Shown here one piece after another: positions 19,783 through 29,197 of a stretch of 64,000 nucleotides of DNA. Both the position numbers and the translations under genes were made by a program. Under the pieces are notes generated by a model that saw only the letters and a list, made by a program, of their open reading frames with translations, did not search any database and was not told the DNA's origin. The DNA is from Nocardioides sp. B-3 (GTDB lineage: Bacteria > Actinomycetota > Actinomycetes > Propionibacteriales > Nocardioidaceae): contig NZ_CP087968.1 of assembly GCF_024703895.1 (NCBI RefSeq), forward strand, positions 4,030,001-4,094,000, given 5' to 3'. Within the stretch, counting starts at the first letter, position 1. Every line of letters begins with the position of its first letter.

Positions 19783-19805
19783 CACGCACGACGGAGTCGT
19801 GCGTG
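19783..19805 (-). terminator. Ten-base-pair hairpin upstream of the SDR gene
   Basis: Arms CACGCACGAC and GTCGTGCGTG with a three-base loop. On the minus strand it lies downstream of the ABC exporter gene and 15 bases before the SDR start, so it may end exporter transcription or form the SDR leader. Confidence 0.45.
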
Positions 19806-19818
19806 GCGTGGCGAGGGA

Positions 19819-19875
19819 GGTTGAGCAAGTCCGCCGACCGAGCTTGCGAGGTCGCGTCGGCGCGACGAAACCAAG
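19819..19875. repeat. Dispersed intergenic repeat, copy A
   Basis: Begins GGTTGAGCA and ends CGACGAAACCAAG. The same ends occur at 32587-32625 (copy B, opposite strand), while the middle differs. It touches the stop codon of the ABC exporter gene. From memory, similar GGTTGAG...CGAAACC elements are frequent between genes of Nocardioides; I cannot verify this here. Confidence 0.6.
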
Positions 19876-21719
19876 CTATTCGCGGAACTGGGTGTCGTGG
19901 AGCGTGCGGTAGAGCCCGCCCTCGGCGATCAGCTCGGCGTGGGTGCCGCTCTGCACGACCCGTCCGCCGTCGAGGACCGGGATCAGGTCGGCGTTGCGCA
20001 CGGTCGAGAGCCGGTGCGCGATGACCAGCGAGGTCCGCGACGCGAGGGCCGCGTCGAGGGCACGCTGGACGGCGGCCTCCGACTCGGAGTCGAGGTGGGC
20101 CGTTGCCTCATCGAGCACCACGATCGACGGCGCCTTGAGCAGCAGTCGGGCGATCGCCAACCTCTGGCGTTCGCCACCGGAGAGGCGGTAGCCGCGATCA
20201 CCGACGACGGTGTCGAGGCCGTCGGGAAGGGACCGGACCAGCGTGGCGATCTGCGCGGCCTCCATCGACCGCCAGATCGCGGACTCGTCCGCATCGGGTC
20301 GGGCATAGAGCAGGTTGGTCCTGATGGTGTCGTGGAACATGTGCGCGTCCTGCGTGACGTAGCCGACGACGTCCTCCAGCGACTCGAGCGTCACGTCGCG
20401 GACGTCGAGACCACCCACGCGTACGGCGCCCGCGACCGCGTCATAGAGGCGGGCGACGAGGTGGGTAACGGTCGTCTTGCCCGCCCCCGAAGGCCCGACC
20501 AGCGCGACCATCTGTCCCGGCTCGGCAGTGAAGGTGACGTCGTGCAGCACCTGTCCGCTCGGCCTCGACTCGACACGCGCGACCTTCTCCAGCGACGCCA
20601 GCGAGACGTCGTCGGCGCTCGGGTAGGTGAAGTCGACGTGGTCGAACTCGAGCGACGCAGCCGTCCGCGGGAGCTCCGCCGCACCCGGCTTCTCCTCGAT
20701 CAGTGACGGCAGGTCGAGCACCTCGAAGACCCGGTCGAAGCTGACCAGCGCCGTCATCACGTCGATGCGGACGTTGGAGAGCCCCTGCAGCGGGCCGAGC
20801 AGGCGCAGCAGCAGGATGCCGAGGGCGACCGGGGTGCCGACGGACAGGTCACCCCGGATCGCGAGGTAGCCGCCGATGCCGTAGACCATCGCGGTCGCCA
20901 GCTGCGGCAGCAGGGTCATCGCGGCGAAGAACACCCGGGTGAGCAGCGAGATGCGCACGCCCGGGTCGCGGACCACGGCCGCCTTGGTGGCGTACAGCCG
21001 ATCCTCGATCTCGCGACGGCCGAAGAGCTTGAGCAGCATCGCGCCGCCGACGTTGAAGCGCTCGGTCATGGCGTTGCCGAGGTCGGCGTTGCCGTCCATC
21101 TGCTCGCGGGTCAGTCCGGCGAGCCGGTTGCTGACCCAGCGCGAGGTGAGCAGCAGCAGCGGGAAGAGCAGGAGGCACAGCAGGGTGACCTGCCAGCTCA
21201 GGGCGAGCATGGTGACGCCGACGACGAGCGCCGAGATCATGTTGGACACGGTGCCCGACAAGGTGGAGGTGAACGCTGCTGCGCGCCGATGACGTCGTTG
21301 TTGAGGCGGCTGACCAGCGCCCCGGTCTGGGTGCGGGTGAAGAATGCGAGCGACTGGCGTTGGACGTGACCGAAGACCTGCACCCGCAGGTCGAAGATCA
21401 GGCCCTCACCGATCCTGCTGGACAGATAGCCGCCGAGCAGCCCGAGACCCGAGTCCACCACCGCGACGACCGCCATGGCTGCTGCCAGCCAGATCACGAG
21501 CCGGGTGTCGCCGGCGCTGATGCCGTCGTCGACGATCCGCTGGAGCAGCAGCGGAGGCAGCACGACGAGGACCGCGTCCACGACGGTCACGGCGAGGAAC
21601 ATCCCGATCGCCCCACGATGGGGCTTCGCGAACGAGAGGACCCGGCGCAGGGTCTTGCGCTCGATGTGGCTGTCGACGACGGTCCGGTCGGATCGCAGGA
21701 ACCGCCGGGGGCGGGCCAC
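19876..21719 (-). CDS. ABC exporter, fused membrane and ATPase domains, frameshifted
   Basis: About 613 residues. The N-terminal half holds six predicted membrane helices (LAVTVVDAVLVVLPPLLL to LGILLLRLLGPL). The C-terminal ATPase has Walker A GPSGAGKTT, Q-loop YVTQDAHMF, signature LSGGERQRLA and Walker B IVVLDEATAHLDSES, followed by the H-loop His in IAHRLSTV. One break near 21275 splits the membrane domain. This is the MsbA/LmrA-type drug or lipid exporter family acting as a dimer; the cargo is unknown. GTG at 21719 follows the enoyl-CoA hydratase stop by 32 bases. Confidence 0.92.
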
Positions 21720-21751
21720 CTCGGTCCCATCATCGACATCCGGCGCCCCTC

Positions 21752-22537
21752 TCAGCCGGCGAAGGCTGCTGCGAGCGCGCGGAATCGGCGTACCTGCGCC
21801 TCGCGCTCGAGACGGCGCTGCTCGTCGAGGTCACGGTCGGCTGCCCCCTGCAACAAGGTCTTGGTCTCGGAGACCACATCCACCATCGGTGCGGCCGGGG
21901 CGGCGGCGAGCTCGGCCACTGCGGCGTCGAGGTCGTCGGCCGGGACGGCCTTGTTGGCCAGTCCGATGCTGACGGCCTCCTGCGCACCCACCATGCGTGC
22001 GGTGGCGCAGATCTCGAGGGCCTCGGCGGAGCCAACGCTCTCCACGAGGGGCTTTGTTCCCGTCAGGTCCGGGACGAGGCCGAGCGCCGACTCCTTCATC
22101 GAGAACTGCGCGTCGTCGGCGACGATCCGCAGGTCGCACGACAGCGCGAGCTGGAAGCCGGCGCCGACGGCGTAGCCACGCACGGCCGCGATCGAGACGA
22201 AACGCGGATCACGCAGGAACGTGAAGCCCCGCTGGAACGCCTCGATGCTGGCGGACATCTCCTCGTCGGAGAGCGACAACAGCCCGATGACGCTCTCTGT
22301 GGCGTCCGTCGCGGGATCGAGCATGGCGCGGTCGAGCCCGGCCGAGAACGTCGGCCCGACCCCGGTCACCACGACGACCCTGACGTCGTCGGGGATCTGC
22401 GCGCCGATCTCGGCGAGCGCCAGCCACATGGCGGGCGTCTGCGCATTGCGCACCTCGGGGCGGTTGAGCGTGATGGTCGCGACGGGACCGTCGACAACGA
22501 ATTCGAGACCGACGGCGGCGAGATCAGGGAGCGTCAT
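21752..22537 (-). CDS. Enoyl-CoA hydratase/isomerase (crotonase) family protein
   Basis: Intact, 261 residues. Crotonase features include the oxyanion-hole segments FSAGLDRAML and RGYAVGAGFQLALSCDLRI. In the usual second-Glu region it reads KESALGLVPDLTGT, with Asp in place of the catalytic Glu, so the exact reaction could be isomerisation or hydrolysis rather than hydration. It probably acts in fatty acid or aromatic acid breakdown. It is followed on the same strand by the ABC exporter gene. Confidence 0.88.
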   Translation of the reverse strand: MTLPDLAAVGLEFVVDGPVATITLNRPEVRNAQTPAMWLALAEIGAQIPDDVRVVVVTGVGPTFSAGLDRAMLDPATDATESVIGLLSLSDEEMSASIEAFQRGFTFLRDPRFVSIAAVRGYAVGAGFQLALSCDLRIVADDAQFSMKESALGLVPDLTGTKPLVESVGSAEALEICATARMVGAQEAVSIGLANKAVPADDLDAAVAELAAAPAAPMVDVVSETKTLLQGAADRDLDEQRRLEREAQVRRFRALAAAFAG

Positions 22538-22579
22538 GCCCGGAGTCTCTCAGAGCCCTACCTGCCGGTACGGCGCCCG

Positions 22580-23011
22580 GTGCCGTCCTCCCGGCCCGCC
22601 GCCGGAACGTCCGACGATGCCGCTGCCCGAACGACCGATCCGTCGGACGTCCCGCGCAACGTCCGACGTCGTGGTCGACGCGACATGGGGGCTGCCGGGT
22701 GGCCGCCTCGAACCGGCGAGACTCTCGAGCAGGCGGCGCGGCGCGAACTGCTCGAGGAGACCGGTCTGACTGCAGGCGACCTGTGGCCGATCGACGTCTA
22801 CTCGGGACCTGAGTTCGTCGTGCGATACCCGGACGGCTACGCGGCGTACGTCGTCGGCGCAACATTCGAGACGAGTGCCGTCACGGGTGATCTGACCACC
22901 GATGTTGCCGGGGAGACAGTTGCCCCGGCGTGGTTCGCTCCAGAGTCACTGCCGGCAGAGATCAACGACTACAACCGCTTGCTCCTGCGTCGCGCGGGCC
23001 TCGACACCTGA
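22580..23011 (+). pseudogene. NUDIX hydrolase, N-terminally degraded and frameshifted
   Basis: The NUDIX box is clear when two frames are joined near 22718: GGRLEP + GETLEQAARRELLEETGL fits G-x5-E-x7-REU-x-EE-x-GU. The remaining C-terminal part (PDGYAAYVVGATFE, PAWFAPESLPAEIND) is normal for the family. Only about 20 protein-like residues precede the box, instead of the usual 40 or more forming the first beta strands, and the upstream DNA has short repeats of AACGTCCGAC. Either the gene is truncated or more errors hide its start. Confidence 0.6.
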
Positions 23012-23021
23012 CACTTCGGCG

Positions 23022-23074
23022 TACCGAACGTCTGTGCTGTGGATCGCGCCCGGCGACAGCGCAGACGTCCGGTA
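23022..23074. terminator. Long imperfect hairpin between convergent genes
   Basis: Arms at 23022-23040 and 23056-23074 pair over 19 positions with two mismatches (ACCGAACGTCTGTGCTGT against ACAGCGCAGACGTCCGGT), loop 15 bases. Its site between the NUDIX stop and the end of the convergent ABC-F gene suits a two-way terminator. Confidence 0.55.
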
Positions 23075-23083
23075 GGTCGGCCG

Positions 23084-24682
23084 TCAGGCCAGCGACACGA
23101 GATCCGCGTAGCCCTCGTTCCACAGGTCCTCGTCGCCGTCGGGCAGCAGCAGCACGCGGTCGGGCTCCAGTGCGCGTACGGCGCCCTCGTCGTGCGTCAC
23201 GAGGATGATCGCGCCCTCGTAGGTGCGGATCGCGGCCAGCACCTCCTCGCGGGAGGCAGGGTCGAGGTTGTTCGTGGGCTCATCGAGCAGCAGCACGTTG
23301 GCGCTGGAGACGACGAGGGCAGCCAGCGCGAGCCGCGTCTTCTCGCCGCCGGAGAGCACAGCGGCCGACTTGTGGGCGTCGTCGCCGGAGAAGAGGAACG
23401 AGCCGAGGACGCTGCGCGCCTCCGCGTCGGTCAGCTGGGGTGCGGCCGACTGCATGTTCTCCAGCACGGTCCGCTCGGTGTCGAGCGTCTCGTGCTCCCG
23501 GGCGTAGTAGCCCAGCTTGAGTCCGTAGCCCGGCACGACGCGACCGGTGTCGGGCTTGTCGACGCCCGCCGGGATGCGCAGCATCGTGGTCTTGCCGGCG
23601 CCGTTGAGGCCCGGGATGACGACGCGCGAGCCCTTGTCGATGGCCGGGTCGACGTCCATGAAGACCTCGAGCGAGCCATAGGACTTGGAGAGCTCCTCGG
23701 CGGTGATCGGGGTCTTGCCGCACGGCGCGGGGGCGGGGAACTTGATCCGCGCCACCTTGTCGGCCGCGCGCTCGCCCTCGAGACCGGACATCATCTTCTC
23801 GGCCCGCTTGAGCATCGACTGCGCGGCGGTCGCCTTCGAGGCCTTGGCACGCATCTTGTTGGCCCGGTCGGTGAGGGTCTTGGCCTTGGTCTCGGCGTTG
23901 GCCCGCTCCCGCTTGCGGCGACGCTCGTCGGTCTCGCGCTGGGTGAGGTAGTTCTTCCAGCCCATGTTGTAGACGTCGATCGCGCCACGGTTGGCGTCGA
24001 GGTGCATGACCTTGTTGACGGTCGCCTCGAGCAGCGCGTTGTCGTGACTGATCACGATCAGGCCGCCGCGGTGCGACTTCAAGAAGTCGCGCAGCCAGAC
24101 GATGGAGTCGGCGTCGAGGTGGTTGGTCGGCTCGTCGAGGAGCAGCGTCTCGGCGCCGGAGAACAGGATGCGGGCCAGCTCGACCCGGCGGCGCTGGCCG
24201 CCGGAGAGCGTCTTCAGCTGCTGGGTCAGGATGCGCGTCTCGATGCCCGGGCTGCTGGCGATCTGTGCGGCCTCCGACTCGGCGGCGTACCCGCCACCGG
24301 CGTGCAGCTCCGCGTCGGCACGTGCCCAGCGCTTCATGCCGCGCTCGTGGGTCGCGACGTCCTCCGAAGCCATCTCCTCCTCGGCCTCACGCATGCGGCG
24401 TACGACGTCGTCGAGACCGCGCGCCGACAGGATCCGGTCGCGTGCGAGGACCTCGGGGTCACCGATGCGAGGGTCCCGGGGCAGGTAGCCGACCTCGCCG
24501 CTCGTGACGACCTTGCCGGCGGCGGGGAGGGCTTCTCCGGCGAGGATCTTGGTGAGGGTGGTCTTGCCGGCGCCGTTGCGACCGACGAGGCCGACCTTGT
24601 CACCGGCGGCGATGCGGAAGGAGACGTCCTCTATGAGGAGGCGAGCGCCCGCGCGGACCTCGAGCTGTTGGGCGTTGATCAT
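23084..24682 (-). CDS. ABC-F family ATPase (ribosome-associated)
   Basis: Intact, 532 residues, two ATPase domains and no membrane segment. Domain 1: GRNGAGKTT, LSGGQRRRVELARIL, LLLDEPTNHLD. Domain 2: GLNGAGKTT, LSGGEKTRLALAALVV, LLLDEPTNNLD. The charged linker between them (about residues 245-310, DERRRKRERANAETK and on) is the ABC-F linker that reaches the peptidyl-transferase centre. Relatives regulate translation or give antibiotic resistance; which applies here cannot be told. Confidence 0.93.
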   Translation of the reverse strand: MINAQQLEVRAGARLLIEDVSFRIAAGDKVGLVGRNGAGKTTLTKILAGEALPAAGKVVTSGEVGYLPRDPRIGDPEVLARDRILSARGLDDVVRRMREAEEEMASEDVATHERGMKRWARADAELHAGGGYAAESEAAQIASSPGIETRILTQQLKTLSGGQRRRVELARILFSGAETLLLDEPTNHLDADSIVWLRDFLKSHRGGLIVISHDNALLEATVNKVMHLDANRGAIDVYNMGWKNYLTQRETDERRRKRERANAETKAKTLTDRANKMRAKASKATAAQSMLKRAEKMMSGLEGERAADKVARIKFPAPAPCGKTPITAEELSKSYGSLEVFMDVDPAIDKGSRVVIPGLNGAGKTTMLRIPAGVDKPDTGRVVPGYGLKLGYYAREHETLDTERTVLENMQSAAPQLTDAEARSVLGSFLFSGDDAHKSAAVLSGGEKTRLALAALVVSSANVLLLDEPTNNLDPASREEVLAAIRTYEGAIILVTHDEGAVRALEPDRVLLLPDGDEDLWNEGYADLVSLA

Positions 24683-24800
24683 CAGGCCCTCAGGCTATCG
24701 GTGCGAGGACGCTTCCCACTCATCGTGGGCCGTTGTCGGACGGTGACGATATGTTGATGATCAGCCGGCTCGACTCGGGCCTGAGAGAAGGGACACAGCC

Positions 24801-24990
24801 ATGCGTTTCAATCCCAAGGCCGACATCGGAGCCGGACGCGTCGACGACGTGGGCGGCAGCGCTGGCAGCTCACGGCTCCCGATCCCGACGTCCGCGGGCG
24901 GCGGCAAGCTCGGCCCCGGTCCTGCTGATCGTCGGATTCGTCGTGAAGTACCTCATGTCCCGGCGCTCGGCCGGCGTGCACACGCGTTAG
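24801..24990 (+). CDS. Short paralogue of the N-terminus of the zinc peptidase downstream, frameshifted
   Basis: The reading after removing one extra C near 24917 is about 62 residues: MRFNPKADIGAGRVDDVGG, a Gly/Ser-rich stretch, then LGPVLLIVGFVVKYLMSRR (a membrane helix with basic end). The first 19 residues closely match those of the peptidase at 25032 (MRFNPKADISGGRVGDSG), so this looks like a duplicated 5' end that kept leader and membrane anchor but not the peptidase domain. AGAAGGGA precedes the start. Confidence 0.6.
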
Positions 24991-25031
24991 CCTGCCTCCG
25001 ACTCATCGGTAGCCCCTGAAAGGGTTCTCAC

Positions 25032-25977
25032 ATGCGCTTCAACCCGAAGGCCGACATCAGCGGCGGTCGCGTAGGCGACTCCGGCAGCGGCGGAGGCATG
25101 CGCGGCGGTGGCATGCGGATCCCGATCCCCGGTGGGACCCGCGCCGGCGGCGGAATCGGCGGTCTCATCATCATCGTGCTGTTCTTCGTGATCAGCAGCT
25201 GCACGGGCGGCGGTGGCGGCACCACCTTGCCGACCGACACCGGCGTCGACACGCAGGGCCGGGCCGGGAACCCGCAGGGGCTCGACGAGGACAGCGAGCG
25301 CTACGCCAACTGCAAGACCGGGGCCGACGCCAACAACGACGTCGACTGCGCCCGCAAGGCCGTGCTGTTCTCGGTCGAGCAGTTCTGGGCCAAGACGCTG
25401 CCCGAGCAGGGCGGCCCCGAGCTCACCCCGGCCCAGACCTTCACCTTCAGCGGCGGAGTCAGCACCGGCTGCGGTCAGGCCACGTCGCAGGTCGGCCCGT
25501 TCTACTGCCCGGCCGACCAGAAGATCTACCTCGACACGACCTTCTTCGCCGATGTCCTCGAGGGCCAGCTGGGCGGCCGGGGCGGCGACTTCGTGGAGCC
25601 CTATGTCCCGGGCCACGAATATGGCCACCACATCCAGAACCTCCTCGGCACCATGGGCCGGGTCCGCACCCAGAAGGGCCCGGAGTCCGACGCCGTACGC
25701 CTCGAGCTGCAGGCCGACTGCTATGCCGGCATGTGGACCCGCGACGCCAGCGACGGCGACGGGATCCTCGAAGGCCTCGACCGGGGGCGACATCGACGAG
25801 GCCCTCGACTCCGCGAAGACCGTCGGCGACGACCGGATCCAGCAGAAGTCCGGCCAGAGCGTCAACCCGGACGGCTGGACCCACGGCTCGTCAGAGCAGC
25901 GCCAGCGCTGGTTCGCGGTCGGCTACAACGAGGGCACGCTGCAGGCCTGCGACACCTTCTCGGCCAGCCAGCTCTGA
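25032..25977 (+). CDS. ypfJ: Membrane-anchored neutral zinc metallopeptidase (YpfJ family), frameshifted
   Basis: About 315 residues. A Gly-rich cytoplasmic leader and a single membrane helix (IGGLIIIVLFFVIS) precede the extracytoplasmic domain with PGHEYGHHIQ, the H-E-x-x-H zinc site, and LQADCYAGMW carrying the third ligand region. The end GYNEGTLQACDTF is family-typical. An extra G near 25790 breaks the frame. The physiological substrate is unknown. Confidence 0.9.
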
Positions 25978-25993
25978 CCAACCTCGTCACGGA

Positions 25994-26896
25994 CTACCCC
26001 GGGAGCCTCTCGATCTGGGCCGCCTGTCGCTGCATCGAGTGAACGTACGGCGCGACGCTGGGGTGGGAGTACTTCCCGGCGAGCGCACCCTCACCGGCGG
26101 CGACACGGCGCAGCGCCCAGTCCAGTCGGGTCAGGGACGTGTACACGGCCGTGACCCTCGCTCCGGCCGCGGCGACGTCCGCCGTGCAGGGGTCGGCCAG
26201 CCCGTCGACGTACGCCGCAAGCAGGGGCTCGAAGTCCTCGCGCGCCGCCAACGCCCACAGCCCGAGGTCGTGACCGACCGGGCCGGTGCCCGAGGAGCTC
26301 CAGTCGATGGCGACCACGTCGTCGCCGTCGCGGCCACGGAGGTTCGCGGGCGTCGGGTCGCCGTGCTGCAGCACCTGCGGCGCGGCGTCCAGTGCGTCGA
26401 GATGTCCGGCCCGGTGTCGCCACAGGTGGTCGGCCACGTCGGCGAGCGTCGTGCGGGCCAGCATCTGCCAGCCGCCTCGGCGCTCGGTCCGGGCGAGCCG
26501 TTCGCGGAGCTGACCGCGGGCCAGCCACGGCTCGTCCGGCACGGGCATTCGGGCGAAGCGTCCGAGCGCGCGGGCCACGAAGAGCCCGGGGTTGTCGGCG
26601 TCGGGCACGCGGACCCGGATCATCGTCGTGCCCTCGTCGTCGTCATCGACGCGCAGGGTCGCGGGTCCGCGCAGACCACTTGTCGCGGTGACCAGCCCGT
26701 GCAGGGCGACTTGCGGCTCCCGCTCCCACCACGCGACCGAGCGCCAGTCGGACAGCTCCGGCTCGTCGCCGTCGACCGGCGCGCGCAGTCTCTTGACGAT
26801 GACCTCCCGGTCACCCTCGACGGCCAGCCACACGCCGTACGCCGAAGGGCTGGTGCCACCGGGCAGTCGCTGCCAACCGGGCTCGGGCTGCCACAT
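25994..26896 (-). CDS. Aminoglycoside-phosphotransferase-like kinase
   Basis: Intact, 300 residues. The catalytic loop reads LQHGDPTPANL (H-x-D-x-x-x-x-N) and the metal-binding motif VVAIDWSSSG, so it is a functional-looking APH/choline-kinase family protein. The N-lobe Lys lies in VIVKRLRAP. Such proteins phosphorylate small molecules; there is no local hint of an antibiotic substrate. It faces the peptidase gene tail to tail. Confidence 0.85.
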   Translation of the reverse strand: MWQPEPGWQRLPGGTSPSAYGVWLAVEGDREVIVKRLRAPVDGDEPELSDWRSVAWWEREPQVALHGLVTATSGLRGPATLRVDDDDEGTTMIRVRVPDADNPGLFVARALGRFARMPVPDEPWLARGQLRERLARTERRGGWQMLARTTLADVADHLWRHRAGHLDALDAAPQVLQHGDPTPANLRGRDGDDVVAIDWSSSGTGPVGHDLGLWALAAREDFEPLLAAYVDGLADPCTADVAAAGARVTAVYTSLTRLDWALRRVAAGEGALAGKYSHPSVAPYVHSMQRQAAQIERLPG

Positions 26897-26906
26897 GGCG
26901 CTGACG

Positions 26907-27490
26907 CTAGCGGATGTCGCGGTTCCGGAAGACCAACTGGCCCGCGCCGCTCAACGGCTCGCCGAACATCAGCACCGTGACGGCGAAGAGCAGGCCCAGC
27001 AACGCGAGACTCGCGACTCGAGGCGACAGCCCGTGCAACAGGCGCGTGAACCCGGCCGGGCAGAGCACGGGGACGATGTAGGGCACCGACGCGACCACGA
27101 GTCCACGCGCAGTCCCCCAGTCACCCGAGGTCAGTCCGAAGCTGAGGCCGATGCCGAGACCCGCCGCGAGCACCACCAGCGTCGAGCCGAGCACGGTCAC
27201 CGCGACGTGCCCGCCGAGCCAGCGTCCGCGCGACAGTCCCGTCGCGACCCGGGGCCTCGACCCGACCGTCCTCCTCCTCGCCGCGCGGCCTCAGCGCGGA
27301 GGAGATGGCGAAGCCGGCCGCCATCAGGGCGAGCATCACGATCGCCGTGGCGTAGAAGCCGTCGACCGTCGCCGCCGCTCCCCCTGGGCCATCATCTCGC
27401 GCGCGGCGTCGGAGTCGCCGATCAGGCTGCCGCGAGCGCGAGCGTGGCACCCGTCGAGACATCTACGTCGTCGACGACGACGCCCGGCAC
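26907..27490 (-). pseudogene. ABC-2 type permease, decayed
   Basis: Fragments in three frames together read as the C-terminal half of an antibiotic-exporter-type permease: GSLIGDSDAAREMMAQG, YATAIVMLALMAAGFAISSALRPRGEEEDGR, GLSRGRWLGGHVA and hydrophobic helices to LLFAVTVLMFGEPL. Family members then continue for some 45 residues before an ending like G...FRxRDI. Here GEPLSG jumps straight to AGQLVFRNRDIR, so a segment is missing in addition to the frameshifts. No start and no ATPase partner are present, unlike genes that merely carry sequencing errors. Confidence 0.6.
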
Positions 27491-27497
27491 CAGAGCG

Positions 27498-27701
27498 ATG
27501 ATGCAGCACGAGCAGACCTATGCCCCGATGCTCGCGGCGCTCGAGAACGCCCTCACCGGGCTGCCGCGCGACTCCCAGTCCCGGCACCGGCTGGCGATGA
27601 TGCGTGAGTTCCCGGTCTTCGTCGAGTCCGAGATGGACGGGATGGCCGCCCGCTGGGCCAAGCACCGGCGCAAGGTGGAGCGCGAGCTCACGCGTTCGTG
27701 A
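27498..27701 (+). CDS. Unrecognised small protein, possibly a C-terminal fragment
   Basis: 66 residues with natural-looking composition (LAALENALTGLPRDSQ, MREFPVFVESEMDGMAARW, basic end). It is helical and could be the C-terminus of a MarR/GbsR- or TetR-like regulator whose start was lost together with part of the adjacent permease gene. No good ribosome-binding site precedes ATG at 27498. The stop overlaps the acVLRF1 gene by 14 bases. Function unknown. Confidence 0.4.
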   Translation: MMQHEQTYAPMLAALENALTGLPRDSQSRHRLAMMREFPVFVESEMDGMAARWAKHRRKVERELTRS

Positions 27702-28292
27702 CGTCCACGGCGATCGACTGGGCATCCAGGGATCGCTCGGTCCAGTACGGCGCGGCGCGGGTCCGGAACCGGCAGCCACGGTCCGACGACCGACATACCC
27801 GTCAGTCGCTGGTCCGCCAGCACCTCGTCAACGGCACCGTGGTCTCCCCCGGTGACGACGAGCCCCGGCCGCAGGATCCGGGCCGCATGGTCGGCAGCAG
27901 CCTCGTATGCCTGCCCGGCTCGGTTGTCCCGACGCCGCGCGAAACGCTGCTGGCTCTGGCCGCCCGCCTTGGTGCGGCCCTGCACGTGCCGTTGTCCGAT
28001 CTTGTGCTCGACCATCTCGGCACCAGCCAGCCGGGCGACGGCGAAGCCGCCCCTTGCGGACCAGCAGCACGCCCCACTCCCCCGGCACTGGACGGCTGCC
28101 GGGGAAGGCGGTCACGTCGGCCAGTCCGTCGTACGCCGCAGCGAACGGCGGCAAGGCCGTGAACGTCGATCCGTCGTCGGCCACTCCGCGCAGGGCACCG
28201 TCGTCCACGCTCAGCGACGAACCGCCGTGCCGACCGTCGAAGTTGGCGACCCACCGCGAGAACCCGGACCCGGGAACCAGCACGACCGACAC
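27688..28292 (-). CDS. acVLRF1-type peptidyl-tRNA hydrolase / release factor, frameshifted
   Basis: About 200 residues. The conserved core HVQGRTKAGGQSQQRFARRR contains G-G-x-S-Q-Q, the release-factor-like catalytic loop of the Vms1/acVLRF1 group, followed by DNRAGQAYEAAADHA and VVTGGDHGAVDEVLADQRL. These proteins free stalled nascent chains from peptidyl-tRNA on split large subunits. Breaks are near 28050 and 27722; after correction the end reads IAVDVTNA at 27688. GTG at 28292 is the chosen start. Confidence 0.82.
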
Positions 28293-28314
28293 CCCGGAAC
28301 CGTAGCCTGCACGG

Positions 28315-29194
28315 GTGCGTCCCACCCGGATGAGTGTCCGACTAATGCTCGCCGCTCTTGCCGCCTGCACCCTCACAGCCTGCGGGCAGGGCTCGATGGT
28401 CGCCGGCTGGCCGAGCGACCCGCCGCCGATCGTGCTGCAGCTGGCCGACGGCACGACCAAGAACCTCCGAGGCGTGGACCTATTGCTACGGCAACGGCTG
28501 TGCGGACGGCTCCCGGCCGGAGCATCCCTTCGACATCGGCAGGCCCGACCACGTCGACTTCTCGTTCCACGAGGACGACTGGACCTTCGAGGCGACGTTC
28601 AACGAGCCCGGTGAAGACCTCAGCCGCGACGGCCGCAGCGTGGCCTCCCGCGTCGAGAAGATCGGCGACCACACCCACCGGGTCTTCCCCGCTGGCCGCG
28701 CCGGCACGTGGCACGTCGACGTCTTCGGCCGGGGCGAGTCCGGTGGAGACGTCATCACGACCTTCGCCCGGACGACGACCACGGACGGCGACTTCCCGCA
28801 GGCGGCCTCCGGGACCGCGGCGGTCCTCGCCGACCACGACGGCGTGCTCGACAGCTACGGCGTCGAGCTCGGCATCCGTGACCTCGCGGCGACGCCGAAG
28901 TCTGCGAGCGCCTCCATCACCATCACCAACGAGGACGGCGAGTCCGCCACGATCGACCCGGGCCGCCCCGCCCGGGCCCGGCAGGAGGGCACCGTCTCGT
29001 GGCGCCGGGGCGCCCGCCAAGCAGCGGACGTCGTCGCCCTCGGCGGCAGCCGCTTCGACTACGAGGTCGCCCTCGTGCTCGACGGGTCGCCGTACACCGG
29101 ACGAGCGACGTGGCCCGACGACACCAACGAAGAGATCACCCCGTCCGTGCCGCTGACTCGGACACCACCGCTCCCGGTGTACGGCGAACGCTGA
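28315..29194 (+). CDS. Predicted secreted lipoprotein of unknown function, frameshifted
   Basis: A signal peptide (LMLAALAACTLTAC) ends in a lipobox L-T-A-C, so the mature protein is anchored by its Cys. The ~270-residue body is polar and beta-rich, with WTYCYGNGC, VFPAGRAGTWHVDVFGRG and SASITITNEDGE suggesting immunoglobulin-like strands. A break near 28472 separates the signal peptide from the body. Start is GTG 28315 or ATG 28330. No family recognised. Confidence 0.7.
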
Positions 29195-29197
29195 GCG

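Noticed and set aside
23039..24757. A 572-residue plus-strand frame opposite the ABC-F gene
   Set aside because: Antisense of an intact ABC-F protein with both Walker A sites and signatures.
26592..27701. A single 369-residue plus-strand gene
   Set aside because: Most of it lies antisense to the phosphotransferase and permease; only the last 66 residues look like protein, so only 27498-27701 was kept.
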